Notes under the pieces: model-generated
Seen by the model: only the letters and a program-made list of their open reading frames with translations
Database searches by the model: none
Told to the model about the DNA's origin: nothing
Program-made: the position numbers and the translations under genes
NCBI RefSeq assembly: GCF_000372725.1
Contig: NW_005202303.1
Coordinates: forward strand, 64,418-128,417
Origin: Emiliania huxleyi CCMP1516
Taxonomy: Eukaryota; Haptophyta; Isochrysidales; Noelaerhabdaceae
Length of the DNA: 64,000 nucleotides
Direction: 5' to 3'
In this document: piece after piece, positions 19,905 through 28,432 of the stretch
How the letters are laid out: each line of letters starts with the position of its first letter
How positions within the stretch are numbered: the stretch's first letter is position 1

Positions 19905-20082
19905 GGCCACGAGATGCTCGAAGTGCGCTCTCCGTTCGACCAGTCGCTGGTCACCACCGTCGCGGCCGCAAAGGCCGCAGACGTGGATGTGGCGGTTGCG
20001 GCGGCGGCGGCGGCGTTCGCCGACGGCCGATGGTCGGGCCTGCAGCCCCGCCAGCGAGCTCGCGTGCTGCTCAAGTATCCAA
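19905..20082 (+). pseudogene. Orphan aldehyde dehydrogenase N-terminal exon
   Basis: The translation RSPFDQSLVTTVAAAK ... VDVAVAAAAAAFADG, then RWSGLQPRQRARVLLK, is the start of the aldehyde dehydrogenase fold (NAD(P)-dependent aldehyde oxidation), roughly its first 55 residues. A plausible acceptor (CACCAG) precedes it near 19905. Downstream, up to the MFS gene at 20750, I find none of the later motifs (the catalytic Cys region, the EL.GK block). It is either a dead fragment or an exon captured from elsewhere. The high Ala content is normal for this region of the family. Confidence 0.55.
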
Positions 20083-20240
20083 TCCGAATCAGGCGAGGTC
20101 TGGATCCGAAGGCACTCACCCCTACCCACGGGGGGTACCCGAATCACACTTCCCTACCCCACGGTACCCGAACCCTGGCCAGCTAAGGCAAGCTCAAAAA
20201 GAAGAAGCTCTGTTAGTGCCAGTTTCCCAGTCCCGTAGTC

Positions 20241-20564
20241 TTATGAAAAAAGAAAACGCGTTGACACAAGCGGCGGGGAAGGAAACGCCAGCTGAGGGAC
20301 ACCGAGGACAATCGCGGCGAGCAGGGAGCAGCAGATTGCCGCAATCAGGACGGCCCACATAGTAGCCCGGAGGGTGGTCGCGTGCGGGAGATTGCGGGCG
20401 TCGGAGAGAGGTAAGACGGAGTCGACGTCGCCAGTCCGCCCGCCGCGCAGAAGGCGCATCTTACGTTCTTTCTTTTCTCGCGGGAGTCGCTTAGTTCGCC
20501 GCTGTGTGTATCTCGAGACCTCGAGAGAAGGCCGCCCGCAGGCCCGACCGAGGGCCCAAGTCAA
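20241..20564 (-). CDS. Possible small single-pass membrane protein
   Basis: A 107-codon frame with one strong hydrophobic stretch (MWAVLIAAICCSLLAAIVLG) near its C-terminus and basic residues before it. No family is recognised. The helix argues mildly for a real tail-anchored or single-pass protein; the basic low-complexity N-terminus argues against. It lies between the orphan dehydrogenase exon and the MFS gene. Confidence 0.25.
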   Translation of the reverse strand: MTWALGRACGRPSLEVSRYTQRRTKRLPREKKERKMRLLRGGRTGDVDSVLPLSDARNLPHATTLRATMWAVLIAAICCSLLAAIVLGVPQLAFPSPPLVSTRFLFS

Positions 20565-20589
20565 GAATTGGCTTTCTTTTGGCGGGCAA

Positions 20590-20661
20590 GTCGCTTAGGC
20601 GGCTCCCGTGGTGTACCTGTGTTAGTACCAGTGCGCGCCAGTCCCGTGCCCAGTGTCATGC
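20590..20661 (+). repeat. Dispersed 72-bp repeat (TCGCTTAGGCGGC family)
   Basis: Near-identical to 37270-37341; both read TCGCTTAGGCGGCTCCCG and continue through a GTGTTAGT.CCAGTGCGCG block. Shorter degenerate versions of the second half occur near 11023, 16083, 20212 and, reversed, 19415. Function unknown; probably a small non-autonomous retroelement or MITE. Confidence 0.65.
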
Positions 20662-20749
20662 GAGGGAGATATGTAAAATTCTTTTTTGACACGATTGTTA
20701 AAATAAAATCGCTTTCTCTGGGAGGCTCTACCCTGCTGGTGCGAACAAA

Positions 20750-23070
20750 ATGACCATGCCTTCTTCAGCTTCCTTCGATGCGACCTCCTGGCTCCTCTTC
20801 CTGGCCGTTTTAGTCAACCAATCGGGCCGCGTGATGGTCCCGTCACTCAAGACCTCGGTCCTCGCCGACCCAGACTTTGGCGAGCCGTTTGCAGCCGTGG
20901 TTGGCGGCCTGCTCTCGGGCGTGTCCATCGTATGTCTGGGCGGCAAGCTGCTGGGCGCCGCCTTCACCGACCGGCTGGGTGGCTGGCTCGTCCTGGTGAC
21001 CGTCTTCGTCATGTGGCTCGCGGCCACCGCCGGCGCGATCGCCGCGCCGACCGTCGACGTCTTCGGGTACATGTGGCTGCTCAATTCGTTTGCGTACACC
21101 GTCACTTGGGGCGCGGCGGTCCAGGTCGTCGGCGCGGTGTACGGCGAGAAGGAGCGGCCCGCGCAGCTCTCCAAGGTTGCCTCCGCATCCCGCTTCGGCG
21201 CGACGCTCGGCGCTCCTCTAAGCCGAGACCGGGACGAGATCAGGATGAGATTCGCCCGAGATCATGTCTCAACTCCCGAGTCCATCGAGTGCGGTAGGCA
21301 ACCTCTTCTTCGGCCAGCTCCTCTCGGCCGGCTTCGCGTGGCGCCGCGTCATGATGCCGATGGTGCCGCTGCAGGCCGCCGCCGCCGCCGCCGCCGCCGC
21401 CGCTGCAGCAGCTGCCACTGCAGCCGCTGCAGCGGCGGCTGCTGCAGCGCGCGAGCCGCGTCAAGTCACACGGCTGCGCGTATGCGAGCAGGCCGCGCTG
21501 CTGCTGCTCTGCACGTACAAGTACTTCACCGACAGCGGTCTCCGCGCGTCGGCCGCCGCCGCCGCCGCCGCCACCCCATCGGCGGCCACACGGAGCAAGG
21601 TCCCCTACCCCCCAGTACCCGAACCCTGCCCTCCACCTCCACCCCATCGACGGGTACGCGGAGCAAGGTCCTACCCCATCGCACGTCCCCTTCCCCTCCC
21701 CCTCCCCGTCGCCTCCATTCACTCGCCACCCTCGCCCAGCCCCTCCCGCCCACCACCTTGCATCCTATCTCGTCCGAACCCCACCCGCATCGCACCCTGC
21801 CCTCTCACTTTGAATGTTGTGCCGGCTCCTGCCCGCGTGTCCGGGGGTGGAGATGCGAGGGTTGCCTGGCCCTTGCCCCACCACTTTGTGTGTGTGGAGA
21901 GTGTGTAGTCCTGCCTGCCTACCGAGTGCCATAGGCCAAGGCCGCGCCGGCGGCAGAGGAGGCTTCTTCTCCTAGCGCGCTGGCGGCGATGGCGTCGCTC
22001 GACTTTTGGCTGATGCTGCTTCCAAAGGCGATACTCGTCACGTATCGAGGTGCACTTCCTTGTCGTTCATGGCTCCTTCCTCTTGCGTGTGACAGGCGAT
22101 GCTCTTCACGTACACGCAGTTCTTTATGAACTACATCCCCCAGCTGCTGCACGCGAGCTACGGCTACGACCACGGCCAGGTGGCATCCCTGTCCGCTCCT
22201 CTGTCTCTGCGCTTCTCGCTGTCTTAGTGAGCGTGAGCTCCCGGTCTCCCCAGTCCTTGTGTGTGGGTTTAAGCCACGTCCCCTGTCGCTAGTCCGTGGC
22301 ATAGGGGTCAGGCCTTGCAAGCAAGGTTGCCCACTACACTGCTGCTACTAGGCGGCTTCGCTCGGCGGCGTGGCGCAGGGCGGCAGCGTGATCGGGCTCC
22401 TCGTCGTCGGAAACATGATCTACAAGGGGCTCGCGCCGGGCGGCAAGGTCAAGCTCGTCGCGCTGCTGCTCGCCGTCTGCGCTGCGGTGCCGCTCGCGCT
22501 CTCGCTCGGTCCAGAAGTGCTGCCGCGGCCCCTCGTGGTGCCTCTGGCGGTGCTGTGGGGGCTCGCGTACGCCCTCCCCTTCTACATCCCGCCGGGCGAG
22601 TTTGCGATGCAGATCGGCGGCAAGTCAGCGACCGGCCTGTTCTCGAACCTGTTCGACGCGGCGGGGCTCGCCCGTCTCAAAACAAGACAGGTGGCGGCGG
22701 CAACGATGCATTTGTGGTTGCGGCATTCCGTTGGTAGGCGGGCGTCGCCGCCTTCTTGGCGCTGCGTCCCGCTTTCCTTTCTGAGGCCGTCTTGCTTTTT
22801 TCTTTTTTTTAGGCGGGCTTCACCTTCTCGGCGCTGTGGAACCCGTGGGCGTCGTCGCTCGCGAAGGATGGCGACTTCCGCGTCGTGCTCCTCTCGCAGG
22901 CCTCCTAGACATTTCCGAGACACTTCCGAGACACTTCCGAGACACTTCCTAGACACTTCCGCGTCGTGCTCCTCTCGCAGGCCCTCTTCGGCGCCCTCTC
23001 CCTCGTGGCGATGCCGCTGTGCATGCACCGCCAGGCGGCGCGCGCCGCGTCCGCGAAGAAGGTGGCGTGA
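20750..23070 (+). CDS. MFS transporter, seven exons
   Basis: Multi-pass membrane carrier of the major facilitator type; substrate unknown. Exons 20750-21197, 21298-21374, 21935-22027, 22096-22179, 22352-22660, 22813-22899 and 22981-23070 stay in frame and give 395 residues. The first half has VVGGLLSGVSIVCLGGK ... DRLGGWLVLVTVF, the usual helix 2-3 loop pattern, and the second half FSNLFDAAGFTFSALW and a short basic tail (ARAASAKKVA). Five of six introns start with GC. Introns 3, 5 and 6 show duplicated flanks, with intron 6 flanked by identical 28-mers. The long GCC tract near 21375-21440 starts intron 2, so the poly-alanine seen in a naive translation is not protein. Confidence 0.85.
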
Positions 23071-23684
23071 GCGCGCGGCAACCAAACCCAGACCATTGCG
23101 CGCCGCCGCATCGTTGCCGCGAAGGTGCGGAGTGAGAGGATTTGCGCGGCGCAGCGGGCCAGCGGCCGCCTCATTGGTTGAGCACAAGAGTCCGAGCATC
23201 GCAAATCCGAGCATCGGTGTGCCGCTTGACCCCATGGCGATGATATTTGTCGGCCTGTGCGCAGTATCTTTCTTTTCTCTTTCTTCTGTCTTTCATCCCC
23301 GCCCTTCATGCCATGAATGGCATTCCCCCCCGATCCCCCTGCAGACGTTTCGGATATCGTTTTACTAGCGTGGGACCTGCGGCGGTACCCGTCTCTGTTG
23401 TTCGGGCAGTGAGAGACGCAGGATCTGCACGCCAAAGTGGGCCACTCCGCATTTGCATTTTGGTTTTGGGTTGTCGGAGATCATCCATCAGACGACCCCG
23501 ACACACCGACACACCACGCACAATGGGAGGCTATCGCGCACGATCGGGCATCGCGCCGCAAACAACTCGCCGCACAGATGGGGGGGAGGCAGAATCCCAC
23601 ACACACCGGAGCAGCACAGACACCTTACACGTCAGCGCTCGCTCGATGTGGCCGGCGCTCTCCCCTCGGTCCTATCTCGCCTTT
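23071..23684. other. Intergenic, no gene recognised
   Basis: Between the convergent 3' ends of the MFS transporter and the EF-hand-like gene. No motif-bearing frame. Confidence 0.45.
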
Positions 23685-24505
23685 TCAACGGCGGCGTGCG
23701 GCCACGCGCCGCGCCGAGCCGGTCTCGGCGGGAGACCTCGGAGCCGCACGCGATGCGGGCATGCGCGATGGCTCCGTTGGCTCCGTGCCTAAGGCAGATC
23801 GATTAGTGTGTGAGCTGGGCAGCCACCGTTTCTGTACCCGCTCGATCACGTGCAGGCCGTCGGAGGCCGCGCTGGATGGCCCAGGGCCGGCGGCGGTGAA
23901 GGCGTCCGTCGATGAAGGGATGTCGTCGAGGGAGCCATCGTCCTCCGCGGCGGCTGCACCGATCCAGTTGTCGGAGTCCGAGATCGCAGTCGAATTGGAG
24001 ACGTTCGGCCCGTTGACGAACTCACGGAATGTGAGCGACTTGGTGCACGCTGGGTCGAGCATCATGACTCGCACCTCATCCTGGGCGAGGAACTCGCCCA
24101 GGGACCAGCTGTTGGCGTCGCCGTTTTGATCGAGCTGCATCCACTGCATGGTTTCGTAGTCAAGCGTAAACGCCCAGGAGTTGGTGCCTGGGTGACTTTG
24201 CTGATGAGAGCGCCTTCCAGGCGGGTAGTCGTGCCCCTCACCTACGGTCATACGGCGGCGTCAGAGGGGGGGAAGGGGCGCGAAGCGTGAACATGGAGGC
24301 AAGCAGGTGGTCGCTGCACCTGGCCAAAGCCGGCGACCTCGAAGTTGTCGTAGCTTGTGCGGATATCGCTGAGCGTGAGAGGGACCGGATCGGCAGCAGC
24401 ATGGGCGGCCGCGTCAGCGGCCGGAGAGGCCGGAGAGCCATCCGACGGAGGCCGGTCGTGCATCGGCGCGTCAGCCGCAGGGGGCGGGGGGGCGGCGGCA
24501 TCCAT
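23685..24505 (-). CDS. EF-hand-like protein of unknown function
   Basis: Two exons, 24505-24325 and 24241-23685, join in frame to 245 residues through a GC-AG intron. The first 45 residues are Ala/Pro/Asp-rich. The centre reads DYETMQWMQLDQNGDANS, then WSLGEFLAQDEVRV, which resembles a calcium-binding EF-hand loop with an insertion; a second half follows (DPACTKSLTFREF). The basic, low-complexity C-terminus may be wrong. The gene is divergent from the eIF4A-like gene with about 400 bp between the two starts. Function unknown. Confidence 0.5.
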
Positions 24506-24910
24506 CGCTGCGGGTCGCTGGGGGCCGACGATTGTGGACTGATCGATCGTGGCGGGCGGATTTCGGCTGGGACGTTCTACGTTAAAAGAGCGTCGGCGCG
24601 GACACGAGAGACTTATAAGGGTAGATCCCCCCCCCCTTAATCCCCCCCTCGCCTCCTTGTCCACGTCGCCCTTTTCTCAATTCATTTCTTCTTTTCGTAT
24701 TAGGGTTTTCTTTTCTTTTCTCTGGTCGATGGTCGTGTCCAGACGGGTCCAAAAAACTGTGACATTTGCCATGCTGCCCAGACCGCCTTCCCTGCGCCCA
24801 CCATCCGCCTCCCTTGCGCCCACCACTTGCCTTCCCTGCGCCCACCAGACCGCCTTCCCCACGGACACACGCTTCGCGACGCTGCCCAAACTCATCGCTC
24901 GCCCTGATCC
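24506..24910. promoter_or_regulatory. Shared intergenic region between two divergent genes
   Basis: About 400 bp separate the start codons of the minus-strand EF-hand-like gene and the plus-strand helicase gene, so both promoters must lie here. It contains pyrimidine-rich tracts and a threefold repeated CGCCCACCA/CCTTGCGCCC-like word at 24785-24860 close to the helicase start. No TATA box stands out. Confidence 0.4.
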
Positions 24911-26185
24911 TTGGCAGGCATGGACAACGACTACAATGATGAGAACGCCGGCAGCCTCCCTCACAATCGTGATGGCGACGGCCAGGCAGCTGGTGGCACT
25001 GAGCCCGTCGAGAAGCAGGGTCTGACAGAGGCCATCGAGGACTTCAGCGAAATGGGCCTGCGTGACGACCTTCTCCGCGGCATTTACGCCTATGGCTTTG
25101 AGCGCCCGACCCCGATTCAGCAGCGTGCGATCAAGCCGCTCTGCGCTGTGCGAGACACCCTCGCGCAAGCCCAGTCCGGCCAGGGCAAAACTGGCGCTTT
25201 TACCATCGGCACCCTCCACACTCTCGACCTCAACGAGCGCGACTGCCAGGTGATCATTCTCTCAAACACGCGCGAGCTGGCAAAGCAGACGGCGGAGGTC
25301 GTCGCGGGCCTCGGCCAGTACATGAACGTGTCGAGCATGGCCTGCATCGGCGGCCAGGCGATGCGCGAGTCCATGGAGGCGCTCCGGCGTGGGGTTCAGG
25401 TCGTGGTTGGCACGCCTGGGCGCGTGCTCCACATGATCACAAACGGCGCGCTCCGCACCGGCCGAGTCCACTACCTCATCCTCGACGAGGCGGACGAGAT
25501 GCTCAAGGAGGAGCGCGGCGAGGGTGGCTCCTTCAAGGACCAGGTCCACAGCATCTTCGACACGCTCCCGCCCTCGGTCGCGGTGGGCCTCTTCTCTGCA
25601 ACGATGCCGGACGAGGTGGTCGCGCTCTCCAACAAGTTCATGCGAGAGCCCATCCGCATTTTGGTAAAGCGCGAGGCCGTCACGCTCGCGGGCATCAAGC
25701 AGTTCTACATCCACGTGGGGGACCGCGAGGAATTCAAGCTCGAGGTCTTGCTCGACCTGTACGAGACAATCACGATCACGCAAGCCATAGTCTTTGCCTC
25801 CTCCCGCAAGCGCGTCGAGTGGCTGGCCGCGCAGCTCAACGAGCACGACTTCGCGTGCAGCCAGATGCACGCCGACCTTGACCAGCGCGAACGGCAGGCG
25901 ACCATGCGCGCGTTCAAGACAGGCGCCACGCGCATCCTCATCAGCACCGACGTGCTCGCGCGCGGCATCGACGTCCAGCAGGTGTCGCTCGTGATCAACT
26001 TCGACCTGCCCCGCGACCGTGAGAACTACATCCACCGCATCGGGCGCGCCGGCCGGAACGGCCGCAAGGGCGTGGCGGTCAACTTCATCACCACCGACGA
26101 CGTGCGCGCGCTCCGCGAGATCGAGCGCTTCTACTCGACAGAGATTGACGAGATGCCAAAGAACATTGCCGAGATGATCGGGTGA
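24911..26185 (+). CDS. eIF4A-like DEAD-box RNA helicase
   Basis: ATP-dependent RNA helicase of the eIF4A/FAL1 type, intronless, 424 residues, complete. Motifs in order: Q motif [12 protein letters not shown], Walker [30 protein letters not shown], then in the second domain [25 protein letters not shown] and HRIGRAGR. The Walker A has Gln where eIF4A has Thr (SGTGKT in the family), and a short Gly/Glu-rich insertion follows the DEAD box (EERGEGG), where eIF4A has a short loop. It is therefore a paralogue or a divergent eIF4A. The start is supported by a short acidic N-terminus; a second Met three codons later is equally possible. Confidence 0.92.
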   Translation: MAGMDNDYNDENAGSLPHNRDGDGQAAGGTEPVEKQGLTEAIEDFSEMGLRDDLLRGIYAYGFERPTPIQQRAIKPLCAVRDTLAQAQSGQGKTGAFTIGTLHTLDLNERDCQVIILSNTRELAKQTAEVVAGLGQYMNVSSMACIGGQAMRESMEALRRGVQVVVGTPGRVLHMITNGALRTGRVHYLILDEADEMLKEERGEGGSFKDQVHSIFDTLPPSVAVGLFSATMPDEVVALSNKFMREPIRILVKREAVTLAGIKQFYIHVGDREEFKLEVLLDLYETITITQAIVFASSRKRVEWLAAQLNEHDFACSQMHADLDQRERQATMRAFKTGATRILISTDVLARGIDVQQVSLVINFDLPRDRENYIHRIGRAGRNGRKGVAVNFITTDDVRALREIERFYSTEIDEMPKNIAEMIG

Positions 26186-26621
26186 GCGCGTCGAGCGGCG
26201 AGGCGTGGACGCGCGGTGGGGCTGGTCACTACGAGTGCTTGCTTGCAGCCTTGCACACCTCACTCTGGGCGGCGACACCTGCGACTTGAGCTAGTGCCTC
26301 TTCGTGCGTGCGGTGGGGCCGTGGTGTTGTGCTTGTTTGTGTGACAGACTCGCGTCGAGCTAAGTCAATTAAATTGTTGGTGTCCGCCGCGGGCGCTATC
26401 TTTAGACTCGTCGGTGTGGGGGGCGGGGGACCGGGGACGGGGCGGGGGGGGGGGGGGTCACGTCACTCTGCATCCTCTCTCAACGCCGGCGGCGCGCGCG
26501 GGAGGCCGAGACCGGTGTACTCACTGATGGGAGCAGTCCTATACCATGATAATACGCCGCAGATCTCGAAAAGTGTTACATTTGCCCAGACCAAATCCAT
26601 AAGACGGAGGCATGCCTGTGT
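26186..26621. other. Intergenic, G-rich
   Basis: Holds a run of 14 G near 26444 and no coherent gene. The minus-strand gene ends just beyond. Confidence 0.5.
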
Positions 26622-28225
26622 CTACTCACGCGCGCCGTCACGGTCAGGCGCCTGGGTTTTCCTGTTCCGCGAGCTGTTCAGCGGTGCTCTCCCCTCCAGC
26701 CCCGCCAGCCTCGCCCTCGACCGCGAGCCCTGCCGCGTGCTCCCCGACCGCAGCTTGGGCCGTGCGCCACCTGGCCTGGGTCGCGAGGCTTCTGCCGGCA
26801 GCCCGACCGCCCTGAGGAGCCCCGCCTGTTGTCCCGGCCGCTGGACCGAGCTGCAATCGCGCTTGCCCTTGCAGTGGCACGCGCCGACGCACGCGGTCGG
26901 CTCGATGCGCGGTGGTGTGCGGATCCCGCAGCCGTGCAGCGCGTCGGCGAACTCGGCGCCGTACTTCATGCACACGTTGAACGGCTCGCCGACGCAGCCC
27001 GTGATCTGCTTCCAGCGCGTGCGGTCCGTCGGCATCGCTGCAGTGAACATCGACCGGCGGAAGGTGCGGATGCGGGACAGCACGCCCGCCTCGGTGTAGC
27101 GGCGCGCGGCGAGCTGCTCCGGGTTGCCTATGGGGCATTCGTCTCGGGTGAGTCTCGCGTCACACCGCCGCGATGCGATCTCCTCTGGTGCTGCCGCGGA
27201 AGCCAAAGTACTTTTCCGGCGTGACGACGACGGGCTGCAGGATGTCGAGTGTGCCCATGAGCAGCTCCCTCGGCGCGACTAGCCATCGGTCGCACATGTA
27301 GTCCTTCTCGCCGCGTGAGGAAGGCATATGGACGTAGCGTGGGTCGAGCGCCCCGAGGTCGAGCCTGCACACATAGAACTGGTCCGTCCGCGTCACGACG
27401 AAACGTCCGTACGCCTCGAGCAGCCCGTGCTCCCGCACCTGTTGCATCGGTCCACTCGAGGTGCGGCGCAATCTCGGCGCAATTAAACTCTGCGCAATCT
27501 CGGCTCTATCTTCTCCATCTTCCACACCTTCCGCATCAGGACCCACTTCAAGTATGGCACAATCACGCCATTGCCCTGTGGCGTCGGCGAGGCGCCGCCA
27601 AAGACAAGCTGAGAGCTCTTTGTGTTGTTGGCCGCGATCCTATCCACCGACTGAGCTTTGATAAGCGTCTCTCCCCGCTTGGGTGTCGTCGCGTTGTCGG
27701 CGGTGAGTCCTGCGCCATGCGCCGTTCCCGCCCATTGAGTCGAGTGCGACGGCCCAGTCTCTGTACTCCTCCACCTCCCACACGTACCTGGGGCGCAAAC
27801 GGCGAGGTGGTGTCACACCTCTTGACATGTGAGCGCGTGGCCGGACTTGTCGGGCCTCTCTCGACTGAGTTGTGAGTGAAAACCCACCCTTCCCACAGGC
27901 GAAAGAGCACCCACACACCTGGCGTGCCGGTAGAGAGATATATCCTGCTTCTGCTGCGCGGTTGCTGCGCCTGAGTAGTGAGATTGCCGTTTTCATCGAA
28001 TGATCAGAAGAACCACGCCAGAGCGATTCGGCGACTGAGTCGGACAGCCGCAGTGCAACGCGCGCGGGCGGCGGGGCGACAGGCAGACGCGCCGAGCAGG
28101 AGGGCGAGGTCGGCGCGGTTGGGCTCGAGCAGGTTCTTGTACAACGAATCCCACGTGCTGCTGCCGCCCCGCGCGTTCCCCAGCAGACACACAAGCGTGC
28201 CGCTCGACGCTGTCGTGTCGGCCAT
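26622..28225 (-). CDS. Conserved algal protein, possibly glycosyltransferase-like
   Basis: N-terminus MADTTASSGTLVCLLG followed by NARGGSSTWDSLYKN and ADLALLLG, a start I associate with a protein group of unknown function in marine algae. Middle exons give YVWEVEEYRDWAVALD and VPYLKWVLMRK; exon 27438-27195 gives EHGLLEAYGRFVVTRTDQF ... EKDYMCDRWLV; the last exon from 27127 gives NPEQLAARRYTEAGVL. The TRTD...Y and DR pattern recalls predicted sugar-nucleotide transferases. The intron 27527-27439 begins GT and is flanked by similar sequence; the next, 27194-27128, begins GC. Earlier exon limits (28225-about 28085, about 27850-27700, about 27650-27528) are approximate. The C-terminal 80 residues are low complexity and may not be coding. 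Confidence 0.6.
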
Positions 28226-28336
28226 GTGTCGGTGCTGACGCGGACGACCGCGATCTTCAAACTTACCGGTAAAGCGGCCAGGTACTTTTAGGCTGCTGTG
28301 GGAACAGCTGAACGCTGCTCGCCAAGGCTCGCCCCA

Positions 28337-28432
28337 GCATCGGGTAAAACAGACAACGAAGGGAGGGATTCAACGGTATTTCTTTCTGCCTCGCACCAAC
28401 TCATGCCATGGTTTCTGTTTTACCCGATGCCA
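28337..28432. repeat. 16-bp perfect inverted repeat at a gene start
   Basis: GCATCGGGTAAAACAG at 28337-28352 is exactly complementary to 28417-28432, with a 64-bp spacer. The right arm overlaps the first codons of the sulfotransferase gene if the upstream start is used, and ends where the second start candidate (28432) begins. Confidence 0.75.
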
